A stretch of DNA of 64,000 nt from Burkholderiales bacterium (GCA_027487815.1 JAIYCW010000067.1:1-64000); one strand, 5' to 3'. Positions 38,497 to 51,720 are shown, counted from the first letter of the stretch. Notes: generated by a model not told the origin, from the letters alone. Translations and numbers: made by a program.

Positions 38497-38557
38497 AATA
38501 ATTGCTGGCTTGTATGTTTATATTAGGAGAACAAGAACCAATTCACTAACATCTATG

Positions 38558-38570
38558 TCCATATTATGGA
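38558..38570. promoter_or_regulatory. Perfect palindrome upstream of the iclR-type gene, putative operator
   Basis: TCCATATTATGGA consists of two perfect 6-bp arms with a 1-nt centre. It lies just before the AAGGAG Shine-Dalgarno of the IclR gene. With the related site at 38484-38496 it suggests IclR control of both directions. Confidence 0.55.
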
Positions 38571-38587
38571 ACCATAAGGAGATGGGC

Positions 38588-39370
38588 ATGGGCGACGAAG
38601 GCGCGCAGTCGATCTACCGCGCGGGCCGCTTATTGCTGGCCGTAGCGCAGGCAGGCTCACTTGGAATACGTCTGTCAGCGCTGGCGGCCAGGCTTGATTT
38701 GCCGCACCCTACCGTGCACCGCATGCTCAAGGCGCTGTGCCAAACCGGCGTACTGCAACGAATGTCGCAAAGTAACCGCTACACCCTGGGGCAGGCCTTG
38801 ACCGTCGCCAGCACCGGAGCGGTTCCGCTGGAGGCCCTGCAACGTATCGTGCGGCCCGCTTTGCTGCGCTTGGCCACCCGGGTAGGCGACAATGTTTTTC
38901 TGTCGGTACGTGAAGGCTACGAGGCCGTCTGTGTAGACCGAATCGAGGGGCGATTCCCGATTCGCTACGGTCTGTTGGATATTGGTGTGCGCCGACCCTT
39001 GGGCGCAGGCGCCGCAAGCCTGGCGCTGCTGGCCGACCTTCCCGACGACGTCATTGAAGACGCGATCCGTGTGAACCGCAAAGACCTCACCGACGCACAC
39101 GCCCCAGAAAAACTATGGGTTTTGGTCGAGCAAACGCGAAGCCAGGGCTTTGCATTTGACGACGGCCGCCTCTTCGCTGGCGGGCGTGGACTGGGCATAG
39201 CCATTACAGACGGCCACGGACCAGCTATTGCAGCAATCAGCATCGGTGCCATCGCCGAGCGGTTGCCACAGGTACGCTTACCCGAGCTAGCGGCGGCCAT
39301 GCGCAAGGAGGTCCAGGCCATCATCGAAGCGCTAGCGGCCCGTAAGGAACTCGCGGACTACCGGAACTGA
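38588..39370 (+). CDS. IclR-family transcriptional regulator
   Basis: About 260 residues. The N-terminal winged HTH (IRLSALAARLDLPHPTVHRM) and the C-terminal effector domain with GDNVFLSVREGYEAVCVDRI and RRPLGAGAASLALLADLP are typical of IclR. The ATG at 38588 lies 6 nt after AAGGAG; an ATG at 38582 lies too close. It is divergent to the TPP enzyme/Bug receptor operon, which it probably regulates in response to a small organic acid (inference). Confidence 0.9.
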   Translation: MGDEGAQSIYRAGRLLLAVAQAGSLGIRLSALAARLDLPHPTVHRMLKALCQTGVLQRMSQSNRYTLGQALTVASTGAVPLEALQRIVRPALLRLATRVGDNVFLSVREGYEAVCVDRIEGRFPIRYGLLDIGVRRPLGAGAASLALLADLPDDVIEDAIRVNRKDLTDAHAPEKLWVLVEQTRSQGFAFDDGRLFAGGRGLGIAITDGHGPAIAAISIGAIAERLPQVRLPELAAAMRKEVQAIIEALAARKELADYRN

Positions 39371-39413
39371 GCTCTGGAGTATCAGGCCGCCGAAGAATCC
39401 ACTTTGGTCTGCG

Positions 39414-40670
39414 TTAAGCGCGAGCCCGCAACCGCCGAGCCGCCATCAAACTCAACACCGCAAGCACAAGTGCCGCAGCCCAATACGGCAGAGCTGGCGC
39501 GAAGTGATAAAGCGTGGTCGAAATCACGGGTGCGGCGACCATGCCCGCAGCCTGCGCTGCGCCCACCGTGCCCATGGCGACACCCTGCTCTTCAGGCTTT
39601 ACCGCCAAGGAGGCCGCAGTGGCATATGCCGGGAACACAAGCCCCATACCAAAACCAACCACAAAATAAGCGATGGCTGCATGGGTCACGGTTTCAATCA
39701 TGGTGGTGGTGGCAAAGCCCGCACTCGCAATGGCAGCCCCCACCATGATCCAGCGCGAGGCCGACCACGGGGCCCGCTTGAAGCGCTCGGCGAGCTTGGC
39801 ATTGGCTCGCACCAGCATCTGGGCGAGGATTAACGCAAAGCCAACCGCGGTGAGCACAAAGCCCGTCATTTGCGTGGCCTGCAAGGCGGGAACGCGCACC
39901 TGGTCCATCAAAAAGAATGCAGTGTTCACCTGCGCGGACATCACACAGAACATGGCTGCGAAAGCCACCACACTTGGCCAGCGCAAACGCTTGTCACGCA
40001 AGCTCATCTTGGTTTCTGGAGCGCCCGGCTCAGCTACCGGTCGGGCAACCACGGGCACCTTGGCACTGATCCACCACGCTACCGCGCCCAGGCCCACCGT
40101 TGCGATCATCGGGGCCATCAAATCGAAAGTGGCCAGCAGCGCCGCAAGTGCCGGACCAAACACCATGCCAAGCGCTCCACCCGCACCAAATGCAGCTAGT
40201 GCACCCGCGCGTTGTGCAGGCACAAACGCATCTGCAATAAGTGCCTGCCCTGCTACTGGCACCGCTGAATAACACACCCCCAACATGCCGCGAGTAATCA
40301 GCATGGCGATAAACAAAAACCAGGCGTTGGTGTATCCGGCAAGCGTGGCCGCCATAGCAATACTCAACACAGTGAAGATCACGGTGAAGCCCGCCAGCCC
40401 GCGCCGCATCACTGGCACCCGGCCAATACGATCCGCAGTGCGCCCCCAGAATCGTGAGCTCAACATCCAACACAGCCCCGCCACCGACACGACAACGCCA
40501 ACTTGCCATTCATGCAGGCCGGTCTTACGCGCAATCGGCCCCACAACAGTATTGAAGGCCATAAAGGAGATATTGCATAGCGCCATCACCGTGACCAACA
40601 AGGCGATTCGATAAGGCGGTGGTGCGGCCGCCGAGGTGGCGGCGTCCATCGTCGCGCTCGTCGAGCTCAT
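39414..40670 (-). CDS. MFS transporter
   Basis: A 418-residue major facilitator superfamily protein with about twelve hydrophobic segments. The family's loop motif is seen in SSRFWGRTADRIGRVPVMRRG between TM2 and TM3, and TRGMLGVCYSAVPVAGQALIADAF resembles TM4-5 drug/metabolite exporters. A polar N-terminus precedes TM1. Substrate unknown. The ATG overlaps the stop of the aldo/keto reductase gene by one base, consistent with one transcript. Confidence 0.87.
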   Translation of the reverse strand: MSSTSATMDAATSAAAPPPYRIALLVTVMALCNISFMAFNTVVGPIARKTGLHEWQVGVVVSVAGLCWMLSSRFWGRTADRIGRVPVMRRGLAGFTVIFTVLSIAMAATLAGYTNAWFLFIAMLITRGMLGVCYSAVPVAGQALIADAFVPAQRAGALAAFGAGGALGMVFGPALAALLATFDLMAPMIATVGLGAVAWWISAKVPVVARPVAEPGAPETKMSLRDKRLRWPSVVAFAAMFCVMSAQVNTAFFLMDQVRVPALQATQMTGFVLTAVGFALILAQMLVRANAKLAERFKRAPWSASRWIMVGAAIASAGFATTTMIETVTHAAIAYFVVGFGMGLVFPAYATAASLAVKPEEQGVAMGTVGAAQAAGMVAAPVISTTLYHFAPALPYWAAALVLAVLSLMAARRLRARA

Positions 40671-41662
40671 CAGGCGTGGCCAATCACTGGATGCGGCTGA
40701 TACGGTGCCTGCAATTGCTTGAGCTCGTCTGCGCTTAACTTGAACTCCAATGCGGCAAGCGGCGCATCAAGTTGCTCTGCCTTGCTTGCGCCCACAATCG
40801 GGGCGACCACGCCTTGATGCATCAACCAGGCATAGGCCACCACTGCATTGCTGACCCCGCGTGCCTTGGCGACCGCAGTGACTTGATCCACCACATCAAA
40901 GTCAGCTGGGCTGCCATACCACTTTTGCGCATGCTCATCGGTGCGCCCACGCGAAGTATGTTGGCTGCCATCGCGGGATCGATTCCCGGCAAGTAAGCCA
41001 CGGGCCAGGGGGCTCCATGGAATCAGGCCCACACCGCTCGCCTTGCATAGCGGAATCATCTCGCGCTCTTCTTCGCGATACACCAGGTTGTAATGATTTT
41101 GCATCGACACAAAAGGCGTCCACCCATGGGTGCGAGCGGACTGCTGCATGTTCATGAATTGCCAGGCAAACATGCTGGACGCGCCGATGTAACGCGCCTT
41201 GCCCGCCTTCACCACATCGTGCAAGGCTTCCATGGTTTCTTCGACCGGCGTATGCGGATCGAAGCGATGGATCTGATAAAGATCAACATAGTCCGTGCCC
41301 AGGCGCTTGAGCGAGGCATCAATCGCAGCAAACACATACTTGCGCGATAAGCCATTGCGATTGGGTTGGCGTTGGTTCTGATCCTCCACATTGAAGTAGA
41401 GCTTGGTGGCAAGCACGTAGTTTTCGCGCTGGCTAAAAAACTCGCGTAACAAGCGGCCGGTAATGATCTCGCTTTCACCGAAGGAGTACATATCGGCGGT
41501 GTCGAAAAAGTTTATTCCGTGATCCGCAGCGTACTTTACGATCGGGCGGGCCTGCTCTTCGGGCAGGATCCAGTCGCGCCAACGCGGCGTTCCGAAGGTC
41601 ATCATGCCCAAACAAATGCCCGAGACTTCGAGCCCGCTTTTTCCAAGTCGATGAAATTTCAT
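40670..41662 (-). CDS. Aldo/keto reductase
   Basis: About 330 residues, a TIM-barrel NADPH-dependent reductase. MKFHRLGKSGLEVSGICLGM is the typical start; GINFFDTADMYSFGESE contains the catalytic Asp and Tyr, VLATKLYF the Lys, and DLYQIHRFDPHTP the His. GLIPWSPLARGLLAG is also typical. The ATG at 41662 is chosen because it starts the conserved motif. Coupled to the MFS gene downstream. Substrate unknown. Confidence 0.9.
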   Translation of the reverse strand: MKFHRLGKSGLEVSGICLGMMTFGTPRWRDWILPEEQARPIVKYAADHGINFFDTADMYSFGESEIITGRLLREFFSQRENYVLATKLYFNVEDQNQRQPNRNGLSRKYVFAAIDASLKRLGTDYVDLYQIHRFDPHTPVEETMEALHDVVKAGKARYIGASSMFAWQFMNMQQSARTHGWTPFVSMQNHYNLVYREEEREMIPLCKASGVGLIPWSPLARGLLAGNRSRDGSQHTSRGRTDEHAQKWYGSPADFDVVDQVTAVAKARGVSNAVVAYAWLMHQGVVAPIVGASKAEQLDAPLAALEFKLSADELKQLQAPYQPHPVIGHA

Positions 41663-41686
41663 AGGCCCTGACCTTATCATGCCGCC

Positions 41687-42781
41687 ATGACGCGAAGAGC
41701 TGTGATTCTATGCAAGGTGATCGACAATTTTGGCGATGCCGGGGTGTGCTGGCGCCTGGCCCGGCAGCTCATTACCGAGTATGCGTGGCAAGTGGTGGTG
41801 GTCTGCGACCAGCCCGAAGTCATGGCGCGTATTGGCGGACAATCAGCCGTTATGACCACTCGCGCATGGCAGGAAGCTGCTTCTCACGGTCCCGAATCGC
41901 TCTTTGATGGAGCCGCACCGGATCTGGTGATCGCCGCATTTGCTTGTGACTTGCCCGAACGCTGGCGCGATGCATTCGCCAGGCCAGGAGCACCTGCCTG
42001 GGTAAATATTGAGTATTTAAGTGCCGAGCCCTGGATCGATCAGCACCATGGGCTGGTGTCGCTCAAGCCCGATGGCGCACGCGAGCTCTTCTTTTTTCCC
42101 GGGTTCACAACCGCAAGCGGTGGCTTGATCCGCGAGGCCGGCTTAATAGAACGTTTAGATAGCGAACGTGCCGATGGCTGGCAACTTGAGCGACACAAGG
42201 GGTATCGATTGAGCCTGTTTTGTTACCCCGGCTCCGCCTTGCAAGCCTGGAGTCAAGCCCTTGAACTTGATGCGGTCGCAGACCTCAACCTGACTTGCCT
42301 GGTGGCCCAGGGCGTCCCGATTCAAACCGCACAAGGCACACTGGCCGATACAGCAGGCGCAACTCTCCAAACCGGCGGCACCACATGGCAGCGCCTGCCC
42401 TGGCTGGATCACGAAGCCTTCGACCAGATGCTTGCCACCTGCGATCTCAATATTGTGCGCGGTGAGGATTCCTGGGTGCGGGCGCAGTGGGCGGGGCGTG
42501 TGTTTGCCTGGCAGCCCTACCCTCAATCCGAGACCACCCACCAGCTTAAAAGTGCGGCGTTTATTGAGCGGGTTGCCCCCCATTTACCCACTGAAAGCCC
42601 GTGGAGCAGTCTGATGAAGCACTGGTCTGGCGCCGAGCCTCAAACCCCGGCGCAGCTGGCCCACTTGCTGCCGCAGATGCTGGATCCTGAGCTGCAATCC
42701 GGCTTTCTGGCCTGGCGCGCCAAGCTGGCTGCGCAGGAGCCTTTGGTGACGAGGTTGTTGGAGGCAACCCGCTTGCTATAA
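41687..42781 (+). CDS. earP: EF-P arginine rhamnosyltransferase EarP
   Basis: A 364-residue glycosyltransferase that transfers rhamnose from dTDP-rhamnose to Arg32 of EF-P. VIDNFGDAGVCWRLARQL at the N-terminus, WVNIEYLSAEPWI and NIVRGEDSWVRAQWAGRVFAW are the EarP signature segments. The efp gene follows on the same strand after 69 nt, with Arg32 conserved, which supports the assignment. It is divergent to the aldo/keto reductase gene. Confidence 0.95.
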   Translation: MTRRAVILCKVIDNFGDAGVCWRLARQLITEYAWQVVVVCDQPEVMARIGGQSAVMTTRAWQEAASHGPESLFDGAAPDLVIAAFACDLPERWRDAFARPGAPAWVNIEYLSAEPWIDQHHGLVSLKPDGARELFFFPGFTTASGGLIREAGLIERLDSERADGWQLERHKGYRLSLFCYPGSALQAWSQALELDAVADLNLTCLVAQGVPIQTAQGTLADTAGATLQTGGTTWQRLPWLDHEAFDQMLATCDLNIVRGEDSWVRAQWAGRVFAWQPYPQSETTHQLKSAAFIERVAPHLPTESPWSSLMKHWSGAEPQTPAQLAHLLPQMLDPELQSGFLAWRAKLAAQEPLVTRLLEATRLL

Positions 42782-42782
42782 T
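42755..42782 (+). promoter_or_regulatory. Possible efp promoter
   Basis: A perfect TATAAT at 42777-42782 lies 16 bp after the weak -35-like TTGTTG at 42755-42760. It sits at the end of earP, about 70 nt before the efp ATG, suggesting that efp has its own promoter. Confidence 0.5.
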
Positions 42783-42850
42783 CGAGGGTTGACGGGAAAT
42801 TTCGTCGGAAATCTCTCCGATCCTCCTCCAACCCCCTTAAAGTCGTTCTC

Positions 42851-43411
42851 ATGAAACTCGCTCAAGAACTCCGCACCGGCAACGTCATCATGATGGGCAA
42901 GGATCCCATGGTTGTGGTGCGTGCTGAATACAACAAATCCGGCCGCAACTCGGCGGTGGTGAAAGCCAAACTCAAGAATCTGCTCAACGCGTCCGGCACC
43001 GAAACCGTGTTCAAGGCCGATGAAAAGTTTGATGTGCTGGTGCTCGACAAGAAGGAAGTGACCTACTCCTACTTCGCCGATCCAATGTATGTATTCATGG
43101 ATGCTGAATACAATCAGTACGAAATTGAGTCCGACACCATGGGCGATGCGCTGAACTACATCGAAGAAGGCATGGGCTGCGACGTGACCTTCTATGAAGG
43201 TCGGGCAATTTCGGTTGAGATGCCCAACAGCGTTGTGCGCGAAGTGGAATACACCGAGCCCGCAGTGAAGGGTGACACCTCAGGCAAAGTGATGAAGCCG
43301 GCTCGGATCAAGCCCACTTCCTTCACGATTCAAGTGCCTGCGTTTGTGGAGATCGGCGACAAGATCGAGATCGATACCCGAACCGCCGAGTACCGCTCCC
43401 GCGTCAAGTAA
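42851..43411 (+). CDS. efp: Elongation factor P
   Basis: A 186-residue translation factor relieving ribosome stalling at polyproline. [20 protein letters not shown] opens the KOW-like domain; the modified residue is Arg32 in [10 protein letters not shown], as expected for the EarP/rhamnosylation branch rather than the lysylated one. OB domains follow. It is directly downstream of earP and convergent to a response-regulator gene, with only 1 nt between stops. Confidence 0.97.
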   Translation: MKLAQELRTGNVIMMGKDPMVVVRAEYNKSGRNSAVVKAKLKNLLNASGTETVFKADEKFDVLVLDKKEVTYSYFADPMYVFMDAEYNQYEIESDTMGDALNYIEEGMGCDVTFYEGRAISVEMPNSVVREVEYTEPAVKGDTSGKVMKPARIKPTSFTIQVPAFVEIGDKIEIDTRTAEYRSRVK

Positions 43412-43412
43412 T

Positions 43413-44273
43413 TTACTGCATCACTGCCACTGGCGTGGCCATCGCGTCACGCTGCTGGTTGCGCTTCAAGTGCCGCTGCACGGTGGTGCGCAGTGCGTGG
43501 ATCGCTACCGGTTTGACCAGATAGCTGTTGCATCCCGCCAAAGCGCCGCGCGCCAGATCAAGCGGTGAGCTGCGGCTTGTGAGCATGATCACTGGAATCT
43601 TCTTGAGCGCGCGATCCCGCTTGATGGATTTGGTCAGGCTAAAGCCATTGGTCACCGGCATCATCACATCGGTAAACACCAACTCGTAACGCCGAAGGGT
43701 CAAGGCCTCTAGCGCCTCATCCGCGCTGCCCACACAGTCAGTGGCCAGGCCAAGTTGCTGCAGTGCCAGGCTTAACTGCCGCTGCACGGCCGGGCTGTCA
43801 TCCACTACCAACACGCGGGTGGGTTCGGGCACCCGGGGAAATGAGGGCACGGAATCATGGGCGCCGAAGGCACCGAAGGCCTGAGCCACCTGGCCCGGCC
43901 AGCGCCCCATTTTTTGCACTGCATCGTTAAGCACCTTCACCAAGTGCATCAAATAATCGCCGGTATAAAGATCATCATGCGGCCGATCGCCATCGCGCCT
44001 GCGCCCCAGGGTCACGATCGGGCGGGCTCCGGGCAGCCGCTCCAGCGTGGCCGCCACTTGTGGCGCGCCCTTGGCTGTCATGTCTACCAGGGCAATTTCA
44101 AAGTCGCCGGGGCCTCGAGCAGGTGCCATCACGAAGCGATACGGATTGTGCCGTGCATGCTTGAGCACGATCTCGGTCATCCGTTGGAACTTCTGAGCCA
44201 GCCCAAAGCCGGCAATCCGTACCACCGGGCGCGCATCTTCAGCCTCAGCCGGTGAAAAGGGGTCTGGCGTCAT
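43413..44273 (-). CDS. Response regulator-like protein with C-terminal receiver domain
   Basis: About 286 residues. The N-terminal half is an undefined region (VRIAGFGLAQKFQRMTEIV, YRFVMAPARGPGDFEIALVD) that may be a degenerate receiver-like domain. The C-terminal receiver has VLVVDDSPAVQRQL, the phosphoacceptor Asp in FTDVMMPVTNGFS and the conserved Lys in LVKPVAIHAL. No output DNA-binding domain is visible. It has no adjacent histidine kinase. The ATG at 44273 with CGGAGA upstream is preferred; a start at 44306 is possible. Confidence 0.75.
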   Translation of the reverse strand: MTPDPFSPAEAEDARPVVRIAGFGLAQKFQRMTEIVLKHARHNPYRFVMAPARGPGDFEIALVDMTAKGAPQVAATLERLPGARPIVTLGRRRDGDRPHDDLYTGDYLMHLVKVLNDAVQKMGRWPGQVAQAFGAFGAHDSVPSFPRVPEPTRVLVVDDSPAVQRQLSLALQQLGLATDCVGSADEALEALTLRRYELVFTDVMMPVTNGFSLTKSIKRDRALKKIPVIMLTSRSSPLDLARGALAGCNSYLVKPVAIHALRTTVQRHLKRNQQRDAMATPVAVMQ

Positions 44274-44417
44274 GGAATCGAGTCTCCGTTGGCAGTTGTG
44301 CTGCATCGGATTGTAGCCTCGAAACCGCCCCTTGAGACAAGCGAGACAGGGAAAAAGTGTTTGTTTTTCCGTACGTTAGCGCGTTTTCTTCGCCTAGCCT
44401 CTCAGCTGCGCTTGAGG

Positions 44418-44744
44418 CTAGTCCGCAATTTCGCGAATCTGCAGGTCGTTATCCACCGCAAAACTCACCAAAAACTTGTAGGCAAGAGATTCAAGCTCGG
44501 CAATCTCCTTGTCCACGCGCACCACTTTCAGATCGCCTTGCTGATCAGGCATCACGTAGGGGGAGTAGGTCAGGTGAGACTGCGGGCCACCACCGCCAGG
44601 CTTGAATTGGGACATCACACTGCACAACCGATCCGCCCAATCGCTAGGCCGGAATACCTTGCCCTGGCGGGTCACGCCGAGGATGTAAAACGAAACTGGC
44701 GAGGCGGCTGAAGGAGGGGCTGGCGCGTTCACACTGCAGTGCAA
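44418..44744 (-). CDS. DUF3579-family protein
   Basis: A 108-residue member of DUF3579, a family common in Betaproteobacteria. FYILGVTRQGKVFRPSDWADRL, LTYSPYVMPDQQGDLKVVRV and LESLAYKFLVSFAVDNDLQI match the family layout. Function unknown. It is divergent to argD with a 112-nt gap. Confidence 0.85.
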   Translation of the reverse strand: MHCSVNAPAPPSAASPVSFYILGVTRQGKVFRPSDWADRLCSVMSQFKPGGGGPQSHLTYSPYVMPDQQGDLKVVRVDKEIAELESLAYKFLVSFAVDNDLQIREIAD

Positions 44745-44856
44745 CAGTAAAACCGCATTATAGCCAGCCGACCGCCTTATGCCCTACAATTCAAGACCTT
44801 AGCAACGGCGGGAAACCGCCGTTTAGCGTTTTGTGCAGCCCCAATGTGGAGCGACC

Positions 44857-46071
44857 ATGGCCCTGCCCTCACCCCTGATGCCGATTTATGCCCAGCAGCC
44901 GGTGCGCTTTTCGCATGGCGATGGCCCCTGGCTTTACGACACTGATGGCAAACGCTACCTCGACTGCCTGTCGGGTATTGCAGTGAATACGCTCGGCCAC
45001 AACCATCCGAAACTGGTGCCCGCTTTGCGAGAGCAGATCGGCCGCATCATGCATGCCTCCAATCTCTTTGAAGTGCCGCTTCAGCACACCCTGGCAAGCA
45101 AGCTGGTTGAGCTTTCAGGCATGGACAATGTGTTCTTCTGCAACTCGGGCCTTGAAGCCAACGAAGCCGCGATCAAAATCGCTCGCTTGTATGGTCACAA
45201 CAAGGGCATTGATCTGCCCGAGATCGTGGTCTATGAAAAAGCATTCCATGGGCGCTCACTTGCCACGCTTTCGGCCACCGGCAATGTAAAGGTACAGAAG
45301 GGCTTCGAGCCTTTGGTCGGAGGCTTTGTTCGGGTGCCGCTCAACGACACCGCTGCACTGGAAAATATCGCAGCAACCCGGCCCAATGTTGTAGCTGTGT
45401 TTTTTGAAGCGATTCAGGGCGAAGGTGGCATCACTCCCGCGAGCATTGAATACATGCAAGCAGCGCGGCGGATTTGCGATGCGCAAGGCTGGCTGCTCAT
45501 GATTGATGAAGTGCAGTGCGGCACCGGCCGCACCGGCAAATGGTTTGCGCATCAGTGGGCCGGCATCGTGCCCGATGTGATGCCGCTTGCCAAGGGCCTG
45601 GGCTCAGGTGTGCCCATTGGCGCGGTTGTAGCCAAAGGTGCAGCAGCCACCACCTTCAAACCAGGCAATCACGGCACCACCTTTGGCGGCAATCCGCTGG
45701 CCATGCGTGCCGGAATCGAAACCATCCGCATCATGGAAGAAGAAGGCCTACTTGAAAATGCTGCGCGCATGGGTGCTTACATCAGCGCTGGCATGACGCG
45801 CGAATTGTCAGGCGTTGCGGGCTTACGCGAAATTCGCGGCAAAGGCTTGATGATGGGCCTGCAACTGGATCGGCCTTGCGGCCATCTGGTGGCCGAAGGC
45901 TTGAAACATGGGCTCGTCATCAATGTCACTGCGGAATCTGTCGTTCGCCTATTGCCGCCGCTCATCTTCAAGCAAGAGCATGCCGATCTTTTGATCCACA
46001 CCTTGGCCCCGTTGATCCGGGCCACCCTGCAAACCCCGGTGGAGTTTTCCACCCAGGCCAAAACCGCCTGA
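44857..46071 (+). CDS. argD: Acetylornithine/succinyldiaminopimelate aminotransferase
   Basis: About 404 residues, a PLP-dependent class III aminotransferase of arginine biosynthesis. LDCLSGIAVNTLGHNHPKL, NSGLEANEAAIKIAR, FHGRSLATLSATGN and LMIDEVQCGTGRTGKWFA are typical; the PLP Lys lies in MPLAKGLGSGVPIGAV. The ATG at 44857 follows GTGGAGCG. argF follows after 63 nt, strongly supporting ArgD rather than another class III transaminase. Confidence 0.93.
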   Translation: MALPSPLMPIYAQQPVRFSHGDGPWLYDTDGKRYLDCLSGIAVNTLGHNHPKLVPALREQIGRIMHASNLFEVPLQHTLASKLVELSGMDNVFFCNSGLEANEAAIKIARLYGHNKGIDLPEIVVYEKAFHGRSLATLSATGNVKVQKGFEPLVGGFVRVPLNDTAALENIAATRPNVVAVFFEAIQGEGGITPASIEYMQAARRICDAQGWLLMIDEVQCGTGRTGKWFAHQWAGIVPDVMPLAKGLGSGVPIGAVVAKGAAATTFKPGNHGTTFGGNPLAMRAGIETIRIMEEEGLLENAARMGAYISAGMTRELSGVAGLREIRGKGLMMGLQLDRPCGHLVAEGLKHGLVINVTAESVVRLLPPLIFKQEHADLLIHTLAPLIRATLQTPVEFSTQAKTA

Positions 46072-46134
46072 TCCTTTGCGCCAAAGGTAACACGACGTGT
46101 TGCTTCTGGCCGCCCCTCCTGATTCAGCCCTGTC

Positions 46135-47079
46135 ATGACAACCACCCCTTCCCAGCCGCCGGTGGCCCTGCGCCATTTTCTCAAGCTCAATGATTTCAGC
46201 GCTGCTGAACTCAATCATGTGTTTGAGCGCGCCCGTGTGATCAAGGATCGCTTCAAGCGTTACGAAACCTACCACCCGCTGCTGGATCGCTCGTTGGTCA
46301 TGATCTTCGAGAAGGCCAGCACGCGCACTCGCCTTTCATTCGAAGCCGGCATTCAGCAACTCGGCGGCAATGCAATTTTTCTCAACACACGCGATTCCCA
46401 ACTGGGCCGAGGCGAGCCAGTGGAAGACGCAGCACAAGTCATGTCGCGCATGTGCGATCTGGTGATGATCCGCACCTTCGAGCAAACCATCATCGAGCGC
46501 TTCGCAAGCCGCTCGCGCGTGCCAGTGATCAACGGGCTAACCAACGAATATCACCCGTGCCAGATCCTCGCTGATCTCTTCACCTTCATCGAGCATCGTG
46601 GCGCGATCCAGGGCATCACCGTGGCGTGGATTGGAGATGCCAACAACATGCTCTACACCTGGCTGCATGCTGCCGAATTGTTTGACTTCAAGGTGCATAT
46701 GGCCGCGCCTCCAGGGTATCGCGCAGACCCCGCAGTGGCGGGCTCAAGCATCAGCCGCCTGACTGAATTTGCCGATCCTATGCAGGCCGTGAAAGGCGCG
46801 CACTTGGTTACCACCGATGTCTGGACCAGCATGGGCTACGAAGCTGAAAACGCAGTGCGCCTCAAAGCCTTCGCAGGCTATGGCGTGAGCGGCGCCATGA
46901 TGGCGCAAGCCCAGCCCGATGCACTCTTCATGCACTGCCTGCCCGCGCATCGCGGCGAAGAAGTGGAAGCCGAAGTGATCGACGGCCCACAAAGTGTGGT
47001 GTGGGATGAGGCGGAAAACCGCCTGCATGTGCAAAAGGCGCTGATGGAGTTTTTGTTGCTGGGAGCAGTTGAAGGGTGA
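46135..47079 (+). CDS. argF: Ornithine carbamoyltransferase
   Basis: A 314-residue enzyme forming citrulline from ornithine and carbamoyl phosphate. The carbamoyl phosphate site is STRTR in EKASTRTRLSFEAG; HPCQ occurs in NEYHPCQILAD, and the ornithine site HCLPAHRGEEV near the C-terminus. DVWTSMGYE is the conserved SMG loop region. It follows argD; its stop overlaps a small reading frame. Confidence 0.97.
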   Translation: MTTTPSQPPVALRHFLKLNDFSAAELNHVFERARVIKDRFKRYETYHPLLDRSLVMIFEKASTRTRLSFEAGIQQLGGNAIFLNTRDSQLGRGEPVEDAAQVMSRMCDLVMIRTFEQTIIERFASRSRVPVINGLTNEYHPCQILADLFTFIEHRGAIQGITVAWIGDANNMLYTWLHAAELFDFKVHMAAPPGYRADPAVAGSSISRLTEFADPMQAVKGAHLVTTDVWTSMGYEAENAVRLKAFAGYGVSGAMMAQAQPDALFMHCLPAHRGEEVEAEVIDGPQSVVWDEAENRLHVQKALMEFLLLGAVEG

Positions 47080-47231
47080 AGCCAATTGAACAGCGGGCAG
47101 GCGAACTGGAGCGGGTTCACTTGCTTCTGCTTGAGCAAGCCAAGAAAGGGTTGGAGGACGTTCTTGCAGGGCGGGTTAAGGACGCAAGGTCGGAACTAAT
47201 GAAGCTAAAGCGCAGGCTAAAAAAATCCTAG
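47076..47231 (+). CDS. Small hypothetical coiled-coil-like protein overlapping argF
   Basis: A 51-residue frame starting with GTG at 47076, overlapping the argF stop by 4 nt (GTGA). The peptide is rich in Leu, Lys, Arg and Glu (for example QRAGELERVHLLLLEQAKKG) and ends in KLKRRLKKS, as expected for a short amphipathic helix or coiled coil. The overlap suggests translational coupling to argF. No family is recognised and no Shine-Dalgarno is needed for coupling. It may be a chance frame. Confidence 0.45.
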   Translation: MKPIEQRAGELERVHLLLLEQAKKGLEDVLAGRVKDARSELMKLKRRLKKS

Positions 47232-47581
47232 CGTTCGGTTAACCTACTACCGCTCGGATCTTATTCTGAGTCAAACTGCCTGGCGGAGGCTCGTGTTGCT
47301 TTGGCTGCCGACCGATTCAGGGCGCTCCCGCACGTTGTAGCGTTTTTTGCAACGTAGCACCGTGCAATTCTAGCGGGCAGCCATACTCACGTAGGACTGG
47401 TTTCATTGGTGCCAGCAGAAAAGCCCATGTCGACTCGCACTGATCCTAATCGAAGAAACGTTTTCAAGCGGATGCTTAAACAATTCGGTGACAATAACTT
47501 TGAGCCCATCCACACCCATCGTTTACACAGTGATCTCGTGTTGAGCCACGGCGATGAACGCCTAATCTAGATCTGCGTCCA
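47232..47581. other. Intergenic region between the argF cluster and the CRISPR array
   Basis: A 350-nt stretch. A 47-codon plus-strand frame at 47427-47570 (starting MSTRTDPNRRNVFKRMLKQF) is open, with a poor ribosome-binding context and no recognisable family; it may be a gene remnant. No terminator, tRNA or additional decayed repeat is evident. It marks the leader-distal end of the array. Confidence 0.4.
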
Positions 47582-51424
<3,843 letters not shown>

Positions 51425-51718
51425 TCACAGTATTAGGGAATCGAACACTGGATTGTCTACTCGCTTGGAACCGTGATGCTCGACAAGCTCGCGGCCGCGT
51501 TTGCCTAGGCGATAGAACCTCAGGCTATCTTGCGTTGCATCCATTGTTGCGAGCAACCGATCCTTCAGCTGAACCCATTGCGCTGGGTCAATTTCGCATT
51601 CAAATACGGAGTTTTGTACTCTGACTCCAAAATCCAAACAGTGTTTTGAAATATGTCTTAGCCTCTTGACCCCGGCCTTGGTAGTGACGTTCACGTCATA
51701 GGTGATTAGGACCAGCAT
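51425..51718 (-). CDS. cas2: CRISPR-associated endonuclease Cas2
   Basis: A 97-residue ferredoxin-fold protein that dimerises and scaffolds Cas1 during spacer integration. MLVLITYDVNVTTKAGVKRL contains the conserved Asp after the first strand, and VFECEIDPAQWVQLKDRL is typical of type I-C Cas2. It starts 2 nt after the cas1 stop and is the last cas gene before the leader. Confidence 0.96.
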   Translation of the reverse strand: MLVLITYDVNVTTKAGVKRLRHISKHCLDFGVRVQNSVFECEIDPAQWVQLKDRLLATMDATQDSLRFYRLGKRGRELVEHHGSKRVDNPVFDSLIL

Positions 51719-51720
51719 AG

